This document shows, piece after piece, positions 26,028 through 35,578 of a stretch of DNA of 64,000 nt. The stretch lies in contig OZ244980.1 of the NCBI GenBank assembly GCA_965223035.1, positions 310,001 through 374,000 on the forward strand. The letters are read 5' to 3'. A model generated the notes under the pieces. That model made no database searches and had not been told where the DNA came from. It worked only from the letters and a program-made list of their open reading frames with translations. Each line of letters opens with the position of its first letter. Within the stretch, counting starts at the first letter, position 1. The stretch comes from CAMDPA01 sp965223035 (GTDB lineage: Bacteria; Pseudomonadota; Alphaproteobacteria; Rhizobiales; Hyphomicrobiaceae). The position numbers and the translations under genes are program-made.

Positions 26028-26946
26028 TCCAGGCGAGCGCAAGCCGGTCGGCATTATCGGCGGCGGCCGGATGGGCGCCGCCATCGCCGCCATTTTTGCA
26101 GGCGAAGGCTATGACGTCATCGTGGTCGAACCGGCCGAGGATGTCCGCACTGCGATTGCTTCGCGCATCAGGCAGATCGCCGGGATTCGTCAACAAGGCG
26201 ACGGACTGGTCGAGCGGGTGCACATTGCGCCGCAAATCACCTCTGACCTTGCCGCGTGTCAATTGATCACCGAGGCGGCGCCGGAAAAGCTCGACTTGAA
26301 GCAACAGATCTTTGCACGCCTCGATTCGATCTGTTCGCCGCAGACCGTTCTGGCCACCAATACCTCCGTCATCCCTGTCACGGACATTGGCGCGCAGGTC
26401 CAGCACCGCCATCGGGTCATCGGCACGCATTATTGGAACCCGCCCTACGCCGTGCGGCTGGTCGAGGTGGTCCAGACGCAACAAACGGCGCTCGACGTGG
26501 TCGAGCGGACCATGGGTTTGATGAAGGCGATCGGCCAACTGCCGGTACACGTCAAGCGCGACGTGCCGGGCTTTATCGGCAACCGCCTGCAACATGCCTT
26601 GAAGCGGGAGGCGATCGCGCTGGTGGAAGCTGGGGTCTGCGACGCCGAGACAGTGGACTTTGTGATCCGCAACAGCTTCGGCGCCCGGCTGGGCATTATG
26701 GGACCTTTGGAGCAGTCGGACCTGGTCGGGCTTAACCTCACGCTCGACATTCAGAAGGTGATCTTGGCCGATCTCGACGCAAGCCGTGCGCCGCAACGCT
26801 TGCTGGTCGACTTGGTTGCTGCCGGCAAGACGGGGGCGGCCGTCGGCGAGGGTTTCCGCAAATGGACGCCTGAACAAAGAGCGGAGCTCGAGGCGCGCTT
26901 GGATAACGCGTTGTTGGCCGCGCCAACGCGTGCGGCGGGCGACTGA
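25999..26946 (+). CDS. 3-hydroxyacyl-CoA dehydrogenase family protein
   Basis: 315 residues. The N-terminal Rossmann domain has VGIIGGGRMGAAIA (about 17-30). The catalytic His is in GTHYWNPPY (about 142-150). The C-terminal 3HCDH domain starts around DVPGFIGNRLQHALKREA. Length fits the single-function FadB/HbdA type, or hydroxy-acid relatives such as L-gulonate or carnitine dehydrogenase. The ATG at 25999 lies inside the SDR gene in another frame (29-base overlap), implying translational coupling. It would oxidise a 3-hydroxy(acyl-CoA) intermediate late in the pathway. Confidence 0.87.
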   Translation: MSTAATRRDNPGERKPVGIIGGGRMGAAIAAIFAGEGYDVIVVEPAEDVRTAIASRIRQIAGIRQQGDGLVERVHIAPQITSDLAACQLITEAAPEKLDLKQQIFARLDSICSPQTVLATNTSVIPVTDIGAQVQHRHRVIGTHYWNPPYAVRLVEVVQTQQTALDVVERTMGLMKAIGQLPVHVKRDVPGFIGNRLQHALKREAIALVEAGVCDAETVDFVIRNSFGARLGIMGPLEQSDLVGLNLTLDIQKVILADLDASRAPQRLLVDLVAAGKTGAAVGEGFRKWTPEQRAELEARLDNALLAAPTRAAGD

Positions 26947-26964
26947 TCGGGTTGGAAGATCAAT

Positions 26965-27084
26965 GGCATTTCAGCGTCAGCTGGAACCATCCTGCTCCCC
27001 GGCCTGGCCACCTGATGGCACAATGTTCTGGATGGCCGGGCGGCGGTGCGGGCCGGCAGGGCGATGCTGCGTTAGGTGGACATG
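26965..27084 (-). repeat. family B element B4
   Basis: In reverse orientation it runs from CATGTCCACC through GCCGGCCCGCACCG, a central CCATCCAGAACATT region and GGGGAGCAGGATGGTTCC to CTGAAATGC. It occupies the convergent gap between the dehydrogenase and ispG. Confidence 0.72.
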
Positions 27085-27126
27085 ATCCAAACCGGGTGAT
27101 CGGTGCGTGTTGCCGCACCGTGTCAT

Positions 27127-28368
27127 TTACTGGTCCGCTGGTGGTCCGGAGCCATAGCGCCTGGCGATATAGTCTTCGACGATGGATTTGAACTCGTCAG
27201 CCAAGTTTGGGCCGCGTAGCGTCATCGCCTTCTTGCCGTCGATAAACACCGGAGCGGAAGGCTGCTCGCCGGTCCCCGGCAGCGAGATGCCGATATCGGC
27301 GTGCTTGCTTTCGCCGGGCCCGTTCACGATGCAGCCCATGACCGCCAGATTGAGCCCCTCTACGCCGGGGTAGCGTTGCCGCCATTCCGGCATCTTTTCG
27401 CGCAGCATGTCCTGCACGTCGCGGGCCAGCTCTTGGAACAATGTCGATGTCGTGCGCCCGCAACCTGGGCAGGCCGCGACAATCGGCATGAAGGCGCGAA
27501 GCCCCATCGTCTGCAGCAGTTCTTGCGCCGCGCGCACCTCCACGGTGCGGTCACCGCCCGGCTCCGGCGTCAACGAATAACGGATCGTGTCGCCGATGCC
27601 GGCCTGCAGCACGATGCCCATCGCCGCAGAGGATGCGACAATGCCCTTCGATCCCATGCCGGCTTCAGTCAGACCCAGATGCAGGGCATAGCGGCTGCGC
27701 TCGGCGAGCTGCGCATAAACCGAAATCAAATCTTGAACCGCCGATACCTTGGCCGAAATGACGATGCGGTCGGGGCCAAGGCCCAGCTCCTCTGCCCGCG
27801 CGGCGGATAACAACGCCGACTGAACAATCGCCTCGTGCATGACAGCGCGCGCGCTTTTCGGCTGGGCCAGGGCGGCATTCTCATCCATCAGCTGGGTGAG
27901 CAGCGCCTGATCCAGCGAGCCCCAATTGACGCCGATGCGAACCGGTTTGCGCCAGGTCAGGGCCTGCTCGATGATCGCCGCAAACTGGACGTCCTTCTTG
28001 GCCTTAAAGCCGACGTTGCCGGGATTGATGCGATACTTGTCGAGGGCCTCGGCACAGGCCGGGTTGTCGGCCAACAGCGTGTGCCCATGGTAGTGAAAGT
28101 CGCCGACCAGCGGCACAAAAACGCCGCCGCGCGCCAAGCGATCCTTGATCTGCGGCACCGCCTTCGCCGCCTCGTCGCGGTCGACGGTAATGCGGACGAG
28201 CTCTGAGCCGGCTCGCGCTAGGTCGGCCACCTGACGCGTGGTGGCGGCCACGTCTGCGGTATCGGTGTTGGTCATCGACTGGACCACGATCGGCGCGTCG
28301 CCGCCAAGTCGAACGCCACCGACATCGACCTGATGGGTGATCCGGCGTGGTTGGATTAGCTCGGTCAT
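27127..28368 (-). CDS. ispG: 4-hydroxy-3-methylbut-2-enyl-diphosphate synthase
   Basis: 413 residues, typical of the shorter bacterial IspG (GcpE). The TIM-barrel part starts with VVQSMTNTDTADV, and YRINPGNVG is characteristic. The C-terminal [4Fe-4S] domain has cysteines in CPGCGRT (about residues 299 and 302) and MGCIVNGPGE (about 345). It converts MEcPP to HMBPP in the non-mevalonate isoprenoid pathway using reduced ferredoxin or flavodoxin. It is a housekeeping gene on the opposite strand to the catabolic group and has no pathway neighbour in the window. Confidence 0.96.
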   Translation of the reverse strand: MTELIQPRRITHQVDVGGVRLGGDAPIVVQSMTNTDTADVAATTRQVADLARAGSELVRITVDRDEAAKAVPQIKDRLARGGVFVPLVGDFHYHGHTLLADNPACAEALDKYRINPGNVGFKAKKDVQFAAIIEQALTWRKPVRIGVNWGSLDQALLTQLMDENAALAQPKSARAVMHEAIVQSALLSAARAEELGLGPDRIVISAKVSAVQDLISVYAQLAERSRYALHLGLTEAGMGSKGIVASSAAMGIVLQAGIGDTIRYSLTPEPGGDRTVEVRAAQELLQTMGLRAFMPIVAACPGCGRTTSTLFQELARDVQDMLREKMPEWRQRYPGVEGLNLAVMGCIVNGPGESKHADIGISLPGTGEQPSAPVFIDGKKAMTLRGPNLADEFKSIVEDYIARRYGSGPPADQ

Positions 28369-28488
28369 CTCGCAGCTCCAGTGATCGCCGGCCGATCCAC
28401 ACGGGGCGGGCAGGCAACCCGCGGCATTGAGGTTGGCACGTCCCCAACACCAGCACTACGGTGTTCAATTGTCAGGTGCGTGAAGGGC

Positions 28489-28514
28489 CGGGTTATGGCG
28501 CCAGGCCTAACCCG
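28489..28514 (-). terminator. hairpin downstream of the dienelactone hydrolase gene
   Basis: CGGGTTA and TAACCCG form a 7-bp stem with a GC-rich 12-base loop, starting 13 bases after the stop at 28528 and before ispG. There is no T-tract, so the role is tentative. Confidence 0.35.
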
Positions 28515-28527
28515 ACCGCAGGGCAGC

Positions 28528-29205
28528 TCAGCCGACGTACTTCGTGAGGTAATCCTTGGTCCGGGTCAACGCTAGCTGGGCCGCCGCCGCATCGTATGAC
28601 CCGCGCGCATCGCACGAGAAGCCATGGCCGGCGCCCGCATAGACATAAAGCGGGTGACTGGGTTGTTTTTGTTTGACGATTTCCACCTTGTCCAGCGGAA
28701 TGGAGGCGTCTTGCTCGCCGAAATGGAACATCACGGGGCACTTGGCCTGCCGGTCAGCATTGTTCGCCACTTCGCCACCGTAATAGGATACGGCAACGGC
28801 CAGTCCGTCGATCTCGGTGGCCGCCAGCCAGGAGAGCGAGCCGCCCCAGCAATAGCCGACGGAGCCGATCTTGCCGGCATTCTGGCCTTTCAAATACTCA
28901 ACGGTTGCGCTGAGATCCTTCAACGAATCCGCATTGTCGATCTTGCCGCGCACCTCGCGTGCCCGGGCGATATCGTCCGGCGTATAACCGCTCTCAAAGC
29001 CCGGCTCGGCCCGATCCTGCATGCACGGGGCCACGCACAAGTATCCATCCTGCGCAAAGCGGTCAGCCACGCTACGGATATGGTCGTTCACCCCGAAAAT
29101 CTCTTGGATGATCATCAGCGCACCTTTCGGTGGGCCCGACGGGTCGGCACGATAAGCCGAGAACTCGAAACCATCGCTGGCTTTCAGTTTAATGGTTTGG
29201 CCCAT
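28528..29205 (-). CDS. dienelactone hydrolase family protein
   Basis: 225 residues of alpha/beta-hydrolase fold. The catalytic triad is C119 in GYCWGG, D166 in FGEQDAS and H194 in GAGHGFSCD. E35 in IIQEIFGVN is the residue that holds the Cys in dienelactone hydrolase. Length and motifs match carboxymethylenebutenolidase. It opens dienelactones made during (chloro)catechol degradation, or related esters. It is divergent from a TetR regulator that may control it. Confidence 0.92.
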   Translation of the reverse strand: MGQTIKLKASDGFEFSAYRADPSGPPKGALMIIQEIFGVNDHIRSVADRFAQDGYLCVAPCMQDRAEPGFESGYTPDDIARAREVRGKIDNADSLKDLSATVEYLKGQNAGKIGSVGYCWGGSLSWLAATEIDGLAVAVSYYGGEVANNADRQAKCPVMFHFGEQDASIPLDKVEIVKQKQPSHPLYVYAGAGHGFSCDARGSYDAAAAQLALTRTKDYLTKYVG

Positions 29206-29492
29206 GGGGGAGGCGTCCTCTCGTGTAAAGGTCAGTTGTCACCTTGGCGTCGGGTCGACGCTGGCAGCGCCGACAGATCTAACGCAAGCAGACACACACG
29301 CCAAGCCGGCGTCGCGTTCACCGGCGTTCGGATCGAGCCCAGCGCAGTGGCTTGTCTGGGCAGCGCGCAGATTGCAGGCGGCGGCGCGGGGCACTAGCGC
29401 TGGATTTCCGGTTCGCGAACACCTAAATAAGCGGACATCGATGACCGGCCTGTGTCTGGCAATATGTTGAAGTCAATAACGGAATCGCCATC
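29206..29492. promoter_or_regulatory. divergent intergenic region, dienelactone hydrolase / TetR
   Basis: A 287-base gap that should hold both promoters. No repeat element and no strong operator palindrome was recognised. Confidence 0.35.
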
Positions 29493-30251
29493 ATGATCGA
29501 CGCCGAATCCGCCAAGGGACGCCTGATCGCGGCCGCGCTCAAACTGGCCGCCGTACGGCCGTGGCGTGACATCACACTGCTCGACGTGGCTGACGCGGCC
29601 GGCCTCTCGCTGGCGGGACTGAGCCACCAATTCGACTCCAAGAGTGCCATAATTCGCGGCTTCATCGAGGCGATTAACGAGGACGTGTTGAGCAAAGTGT
29701 CGCAACGGCAGACCGACCAGAGCCCGCGCGATGCTTTGTTCGAAGTCATCATGTTGCGGTTCGATGCACTGGCGCCCTACAAGGCGGCGGTGCGATCCAT
29801 TCTGGACGATGCCACGGCAGACCCATCGCTGCTGCCGACGATGTTGGCCTCGCAGCGTTGGATGCTGCAAGCCGCAGGCATCAATGCGGAGGGCGGACGC
29901 GGTGTCGTGCGGACGCTTGGGCTGGCTTCGGTGTATGCATCGGTGTTCCAAACCTGGTTGGCGGACGATGACCCCGGCATGGCGCGAACGATGGCGGCGC
30001 TGGATCGACGGCTCCGGCGCGGCGAACAGAATTTGCGCGCGATCGATGGCCTGTGTGATGCCGCGGATCGCTTTATCGGGCTGTTCAGGCGTGGCGTGTC
30101 GCGGTCGCAGCCCGAGCCTGGCCCACCGACCGGCACTGGCCCACCGACCGGCACTGGCCCACCGACCGGCGCAGGCCCATCGACCGGAACTGGCCCACCC
30201 GATACGCTGTCAGCTCCGCCGCCGACACCGCCGGTCCCGCCCACGATGTGA
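29493..30251 (+). CDS. TetR-family regulator with repetitive Pro/Gly/Thr tail
   Basis: 252 residues. The N-terminal helix-turn-helix (about 10-55) reads LLDVADAAGLSLAGLSHQFDS, a TetR pattern with a less usual recognition helix. Helical ligand-binding sequence continues to about residue 205. After that comes a low-complexity tail made of repeats of GPPTGT and ending in a proline-rich stretch. The tail is encoded by an 18-bp tandem repeat and is probably disordered. The gene is divergent from the dienelactone hydrolase. Regulation of that gene is plausible but not shown. Confidence 0.82.
   Translation: MIDAESAKGRLIAAALKLAAVRPWRDITLLDVADAAGLSLAGLSHQFDSKSAIIRGFIEAINEDVLSKVSQRQTDQSPRDALFEVIMLRFDALAPYKAAVRSILDDATADPSLLPTMLASQRWMLQAAGINAEGGRGVVRTLGLASVYASVFQTWLADDDPGMARTMAALDRRLRRGEQNLRAIDGLCDAADRFIGLFRRGVSRSQPEPGPPTGTGPPTGTGPPTGAGPSTGTGPPDTLSAPPPTPPVPPTM
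30120..30191 (+). repeat. 18-bp coding tandem repeat in the TetR gene, four copies
   Basis: Units of GGCCCACCGACCGGCACT; copies 1 and 2 are identical and copies 3 and 4 differ by a few bases. It stays in frame and encodes the GPPTGT tail. Confidence 0.9.
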
Positions 30252-30522
30252 TCGCAGTTCGCGTCTGCTGATGTGACGGGGTGTGCGACGATTGTTGGCC
30301 GTTTGCAGCGTTGCCCATTCGTATGCGGTGGAACGAGGCCGCAGCCCTGCCGCGATGGTGCTTAGATCGTCCCCGGTGAGCAACGCATCACAGCGCCTGT
30401 ATTCGGGGTTTTGGAGGCACAATCGGTGATTTGATTTTGCAAGGAATGGCCGCACGTGGGTGCGAAAGCTTGCAAATCGTGATTCCGTTTGGGGATGTTT
30501 TTGGGCATCCGCGGAGGGACAC

Positions 30523-31335
30523 ATGAAGCCGAGACAGCGCCATGATGATGGAGCAGAGGACCTGTTCCGCAGCCGCCTCGACACCATCATCAACCCGCGC
30601 CATGAACTGGTCCGCCTTGCGGCTGCGATCGACTGGCATCGGTTCGACGAGGCGTTTGATCCACTGTTTGGCGACACCGGCAACCCGGCGTTGCCGACGC
30701 GTGTGATGGTCGGCCTGCACGCCAAGGTGCTGCACGGCATTCCTTATGACGGGCACACGCTTGTGACGGGCACACGCTTGGCCCTGTCGTTAGTGCAACC
30801 TGCAATTGATCGGAAGCGAGAGGCTTCCGATCAATTGCAGAAAGCTGCTCTACACTTTGCCTGTCCTACCGGCTAGCGGCTGCTTGAGGACTCTTTAAGA
30901 GCAATCATCTTCGTGCCTTTTGTTGGCACCGTCTGAGCGGTGCCAACAAAAGGCACGAAGATCTAAGGAGCTGACCGACAGGGTCGGCGTACGCCCCGAG
31001 CCCATCTACGTCGACAAGGGCTATGTCGACCACAAGCTCAAGGCGGCGCTTGCCGTCTACCGCGGCGGCCGCAGGCGCCCTCCGACGCCTCAGATCAAGC
31101 GCGAACTGAAGCGGCGCTCGGCAATCGAACCGATATCATCGTACACCTCAAATCAGAGCACCGCATGGACCGCAACCATCTCAAGGGCCGCGCGGGCGAC
31201 CGCATCAACGCCGTCCTCGCCGCCGCCGGCTTCAACTTCAAGCAGATCGCAACCTGGCTGAGAGCAATCGTGAGCCGATGGCTGATCATGATCACCCTCA
31301 CCGCAACACCCGACCACGCCAACAAAGCTCGTTGA
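30523..31335 (+). pseudogene. IS5-family transposase, core replaced by a family A element
   Basis: The 5' part from ATG 30523 (DLFRSRLDTIINPRHELVRL, then DWHRFDE) matches the start of IS5-group transposases. The 3' part begins in sequence encoding LTDRVGVRPEPIYVDKGYVDHK and RELKRRSAIEP. It then shifts frame near 31130 into HLKSEHRMDRNHLKGRAGD, the usual C-terminal signature, and ends at 31335. The middle third with most of the DDE core is gone. In its place is a palindromic element (30791-30965). The gene is therefore dead through both a deletion and a frameshift. Confidence 0.82.
30791..30965 (+). repeat. family A element A6 with rewritten stems
   Basis: Same two-hairpin plan and linker (CTACACTTT...AGAGCAATCATCTT) as other copies, with extra bases in the linker. 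Hairpin 1 pairs CTGCAATTGATCGGAAGC with its perfect complement. Hairpin 2 pairs CGTGCCTTTTGTTGGCACCG with its perfect complement. Both stems differ strongly from the consensus but pair fully. Confidence 0.8.
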
Positions 31336-31488
31336 TCGCAGGGGCCAGCTTAGAACACCCAATCAGATGATCCGGATCCTGCGTTAAGCCGAGCGTCTAG
31401 GTGTCTCAAAAAACGAGACGATGGACAATATCCAAACACTGCAATGACGGACCAATCGAGGACACCAGGTCGCTGCGGAAACGGTCTC

Positions 31489-33645
31489 TCAGTCTATTTT
31501 ACGCTTCTTCAGCAACTTTATGGCCGGTGCGTAACCTTTCTTCCTCGCTTCTTTGAAGTAAGCCAGCGCCCGCTTTTTATCCGTTTTCACAAAATAGCCG
31601 TTGTCATAAAAAACACCGACCCTGTGGAGCCCTCGGCCCTGTCCCTGATCTGCAGCCTTTTTTGACCAATAAAAGGCTTGCTCAAGGTCCTTTTTTACGC
31701 CCCGACCGGTTTCCAACGTATACGCATAGTTGCTCTGGCCCCGGGGATGGCCGAGTTTTGCGGATCGCTCATACAATTCCGCCGCCTTTTTCAAATCCAC
31801 AGGCCCCAATTTGCCCGACTCATAGAGCTCACCGTAATGGGCCAGTGCATATCCGCTCGCATCCCTTTGTCCCTGCTCAATCCAAAATTTTGCCTTGTCA
31901 ATGTCAGCGGTGACGCCTTCACCATAGGCATACATTGACGCCATGTTAGCCAAACAAATGGGGTGGCCAGCCAGGGCGCAGCGACGCATCCATTGAAAGG
32001 CCATTTTATTATCGCCGTTCAAGAAATAGGATGAGCCGATTGAATAGTACGCCTGCCCACCGTAAAACCCGCCGTCGGAGGGGTGCACCCAGTTTTGTCG
32101 ATATTTTGGGCCTCTGAGGAATGCCAACCGTCGCTCCCGCATTAGATTATTCGATTTTATTTCCACGTAGCGGGCAAATTTATCCTTCTTTGACTTCCTC
32201 AACGCATCGGAAGGGAGCAAACTTGCCTTCTGCATCTGAAGCAGCATGAGCCGGACCCAAAGCCAAACTTTCTTTTTTAACGCTTTGTCCCCCGGCTTCA
32301 TTAGATAACTATTAGGTGAGGTGGGCGAAAAATCTTCATTGCTATCGGTGGCAAGCATTAATAAATAGGCTTTCGCCGCCATGAGCGAACGATACTTTAA
32401 ATTGCCATAACCCTGACTGTAAGCCTTGGCGAGGAACTCATAGGACTTAGCAACGCCCATATCGGCAGCTTTTTGATGGAAATAGATGACTTCATCTTTT
32501 TCTTTATCAGTCGCATCTTCCCGGGTTTCGAACAAACGAGCAATCTGATCTGGGCGTTCGGCCAGTAGCGAAGCAAGCCGGTCGGCCTTTTCATCATCTT
32601 GTTTTACGCCAAGGCCGCGGCGATAGAGCGTCACGAGCCGGAAAATGGCTTCGTGCTCGCCGTCTTCGACAGCCTTGCGGTACCACTTGGCCGCCTCCTT
32701 GTAGTTTGGCGCAAGAGCTTTTCCTCGTCCCAAACGCTCGTAATAAAGGTCTCCTATGGCTGTCAAAGGATCGTTGCAATCCCCCCATTTGTGGCCGAGT
32801 AGGTAATATTTCTTTGCCTTTTCCCGGTCCGGACGTCCGACCCGGCCTTCTTTGTAAATTGTCGCAACGGAATAGGCGCCATAGCCTGAGCCGTATGAGG
32901 TTGTTTCCAGAAAGTATTTCTCGGCTTTTCTCATATCTTCGCGAACAACATCACCGTAATAGTAAATGTCACCCAGCTCGTTGAGAGCTATGGAATTTCT
33001 GAGTTTTGCGGCTTTTTTGAGAAGTCGTAGCCCCTTGGATACCTTCTTTGGATAGCCGTTCTTACCATGAACGTAATATTCACCTTCGTAGGCCATCGCA
33101 TTGTCGTTGCCGAGTTCGAGGGCGCGCTTATGGTGTTTCCGCCAGTTTTTGTTGTTCTCGTATTCGAGGATCCTCGAAAGATTGTAGTGGGCCAGGCCCA
33201 TTGTCGGCTTGAGCTTAATTGCCTTGCGATAAAGGTCTTTTGCTTTTTCACTATCAGTGGGACGCCCCACGCCGGTGTCATAAAAGTACCCTAAACCGAA
33301 ATAGCCTTCTGCCGCTCGCAGCTCTATTGCTTTTTGGTAGGCCTGCGCTGACGATTGGCAGAGTTTGGCCACCTCGCCGTTTTGGTCACAATTGCCCTTC
33401 TTCCACAACGTCCGTCCGAGAGCTGCCCAGGCTTCACCCGCAGCATCGGGTGCTGCCGTTGCCCGTTGGCACAGCTTCAGCCCGTCATCCACCTTCATGA
33501 GGTTCCATGTAACGCCGCCGCTTACGGGAAAACCCGTGGCCTTTATGCAGGCGTCATCCAACTTTTTGCCGGCGTGGGCATAGCTGAGTGGCACAGCAAG
33601 CATTAGACCTGTGACAATGACGATTTTCAGTGTGTGATGGTTCAT
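31489..33645 (-). CDS. secreted Sel1-repeat protein
   Basis: 718 residues with a signal peptide (about 1-25, ending AHAGK). The rest is a chain of helical Sel1-like/TPR repeats, recognisable as Y..G.GV..D..KA..... units, for example YGEGVTADIDKAKFW and ETGRGVKKDLEQAFYW near the C-terminus and similar units from about 110 to 345. A less regular segment at about 410-510 separates the two repeat blocks. Such proteins act as protein-interaction scaffolds, often at the envelope. The gene is visibly richer in A and T than its neighbours, like the two TPR genes at the right end. No partner is evident. Confidence 0.85.
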   Translation of the reverse strand: MNHHTLKIVIVTGLMLAVPLSYAHAGKKLDDACIKATGFPVSGGVTWNLMKVDDGLKLCQRATAAPDAAGEAWAALGRTLWKKGNCDQNGEVAKLCQSSAQAYQKAIELRAAEGYFGLGYFYDTGVGRPTDSEKAKDLYRKAIKLKPTMGLAHYNLSRILEYENNKNWRKHHKRALELGNDNAMAYEGEYYVHGKNGYPKKVSKGLRLLKKAAKLRNSIALNELGDIYYYGDVVREDMRKAEKYFLETTSYGSGYGAYSVATIYKEGRVGRPDREKAKKYYLLGHKWGDCNDPLTAIGDLYYERLGRGKALAPNYKEAAKWYRKAVEDGEHEAIFRLVTLYRRGLGVKQDDEKADRLASLLAERPDQIARLFETREDATDKEKDEVIYFHQKAADMGVAKSYEFLAKAYSQGYGNLKYRSLMAAKAYLLMLATDSNEDFSPTSPNSYLMKPGDKALKKKVWLWVRLMLLQMQKASLLPSDALRKSKKDKFARYVEIKSNNLMRERRLAFLRGPKYRQNWVHPSDGGFYGGQAYYSIGSSYFLNGDNKMAFQWMRRCALAGHPICLANMASMYAYGEGVTADIDKAKFWIEQGQRDASGYALAHYGELYESGKLGPVDLKKAAELYERSAKLGHPRGQSNYAYTLETGRGVKKDLEQAFYWSKKAADQGQGRGLHRVGVFYDNGYFVKTDKKRALAYFKEARKKGYAPAIKLLKKRKID

Positions 33646-33838
33646 GTGAGCCTCGGGAGTTGCCCTTGCCGATAACGGGGCACTGCTCTGCCGTTGCCGT
33701 TGCGCGGGAACTTGGCGGCGCTTGAGCGGTGGTATCGTTCGACCTACCGGAATTGTCCGTGTACCCTAACCTGCCGGGCAACGAGGCTATCGCTTTCAGC
33801 ATGACTTCTTCAAGATGGTTGTTCACAGACGAATAGCG

Positions 33839-33926
33839 CATGTCCGCCTCGGGCGGATAGGCCTTGCCGGCCCTTTCGCCACCCGACGGCGGGGAAGCGG
33901 GAGGGTTTCGGCTTACACTGAAACGC
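33839..33926 (+). repeat. family B element B5
   Basis: Short copy with left hairpin CATGTCCGCCTCGGGCGG, GCCGGCCC, a reduced centre, GGGGAAGCGGGAGGGTTTC and right end CTGAAACGC. Confidence 0.7.
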
Positions 33927-33941
33927 ACTCGTTGCTCTTGT

Positions 33942-35567
33942 CTATCGGCCGAGCGCACTGCGCACCAACACCCGGCCGCCGCTTCTGGCCTGTGACCAAA
34001 TCTGGCGCCAATCCCAGCTGCCTTCAGCGTCGCGCACAGTTCTGACCAGCCGCGCGCGCTCCGCCTCGGGTAGGCGATCCATGACGGCGGCCCAGACGGT
34101 GTCGACGTTATAGGTCCCGGCCGGCGCGCTGAGACAGACGGGGATGATGTCCGTTGTCGCAATGTCGAGATCGGCTGCGGTGGCCGCGATGGCGTCGCGC
34201 ATCGATGCGGCTTTGGCCGAGTTCGCCGCATTCAGGTCGTAGGGCGGCCGCCACTCGTTGAAGGGGCGGAGCCGATCAACGTGGCTCAGCAGCACGAGCA
34301 TCGGCGGCGACCGCCGGTCCGGGCGGGCCGCATAGTGACCGCGCACCGCGTCAATTGCCGCTCGGTCGAGCGCGCGATCGGCCCGGTTGGCGGCTAACAA
34401 CCAGATGATGAGGTCACATCGGTCGGCCTGCTCTAGAAAACCGACAAGCGCGCGCGGGTCGGCCGCGTCGAATGGGGTCAAGCCAGGAGTGTCGATGATC
34501 AATGCCGCGGGGAGGCCGTCGCGATCAAGCCGATGGGGTGTAAAGTCACCGGTCATCGGCAGGGCGTCGACAGCGGTCTGCATCTCTTCGGCCAAAGCGT
34601 TGATCAAGCAGGATTTGCCCGAGCTGACCTGACCGGCGACTAAAATGCGCAGCGGCTCGGCCGGCCGCTGCTCCGCGGCCGCCAGATCTTGCGAAGATGC
34701 GGTCGAGATATGCGCGGCGAGGTCGCGCTGTGAGATGCGCAGCCGGCCGCCGTACAGATCGATCGCGGCACGCCCGACCTCTTCAACGAAAGCCTCCGCC
34801 AGCTTTTTGGCGAGGTGTTGTTTGCCCCAAGCCATCAGCTCCTTCGACAACCGTTCGCGAATCTCGGACGTCACGGCCGCGGTCGGATTGATCATGCGAA
34901 TTGCGCGCCAGACGTCGTAGGCCCGCTCCGTCGCATCGATGGCACCACGCCAGCGATACAACGTAGCAATCTGCGCCAACGTCAACCGGTCGCTGAGTGG
35001 GACGTTCTCGCGCACGAACGTGTGCATGCGGGCCGACACGCGTTCGATCAGCGCCAGTGCCTCCGGCGCGGTGAACTGGAGCAGCGGCGTTTGTCGTTCC
35101 GGATGCAGCGCCGTGGCGACCGCCTCGACCGTGGTCTTGCCGAGGTCCAATACCGACTCGCGCCGTTCCAGAGCGCTGGGCTCGGTCGCTTTGGCGATTT
35201 CGACCACACGTTGCCAGGCCGCACGCTCGGCCGGCGTCCATGCGGGATCGGCTCGAACCAGCTGGTCATCGTCCGGCGGAAAATCGGACCGCGTTGACGA
35301 TTGCTGTTGTGGCTCGGAGGTGTTGGCCGGCCGCAACAGCCAGCGCTGGGCGGCCCAAGCGAGACCTGTCGTTAAACAGGTGCCGAGCGCCCACCAGGGT
35401 AGCCATCCCCCTTGCCACAACCAAAGCGTCCCTAACGGAATTAAAGCAACGACGGGCAATAACAAGCCCAGCCCTAGGAACGCCCACCTGACGGTTCGCG
35501 CGGCGGCGGTCTCGGACGGTTCGCTTGCGGTGGGCGGGGGTTGTTCGCCTTTGGGCGCGCCGGTCAT
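33942..35567 (-). CDS. membrane-associated Era/dynamin-like GTPase
   Basis: 541 residues from ATG 35567, 11 bases after the upstream GTPase stop; the frame opens further upstream, but that part overlaps the neighbour. Two adjacent hydrophobic helices (about 25-70) anchor the protein. A helical region follows, then a GTPase domain: P-loop GQVSSGKSCLINAL (about 313-326), DTPGL for switch II (about 363) and LSHVDRL as the base-recognition loop (about 434), an S-H-V-D variant of NKxD. It forms an operon with a second GTPase, suggesting a heteromeric pair at the inner membrane. Function unknown. Confidence 0.8.
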   Translation of the reverse strand: MTGAPKGEQPPPTASEPSETAAARTVRWAFLGLGLLLPVVALIPLGTLWLWQGGWLPWWALGTCLTTGLAWAAQRWLLRPANTSEPQQQSSTRSDFPPDDDQLVRADPAWTPAERAAWQRVVEIAKATEPSALERRESVLDLGKTTVEAVATALHPERQTPLLQFTAPEALALIERVSARMHTFVRENVPLSDRLTLAQIATLYRWRGAIDATERAYDVWRAIRMINPTAAVTSEIRERLSKELMAWGKQHLAKKLAEAFVEEVGRAAIDLYGGRLRISQRDLAAHISTASSQDLAAAEQRPAEPLRILVAGQVSSGKSCLINALAEEMQTAVDALPMTGDFTPHRLDRDGLPAALIIDTPGLTPFDAADPRALVGFLEQADRCDLIIWLLAANRADRALDRAAIDAVRGHYAARPDRRSPPMLVLLSHVDRLRPFNEWRPPYDLNAANSAKAASMRDAIAATAADLDIATTDIIPVCLSAPAGTYNVDTVWAAVMDRLPEAERARLVRTVRDAEGSWDWRQIWSQARSGGRVLVRSALGR

Positions 35568-35578
35568 GGCCTTGAGCC

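Noticed and set aside
25795..26877. Antisense frame of 360 codons over the SDR and dehydrogenase genes
   Set aside because: Spans two well-supported sense genes and shows no protein-family pattern.
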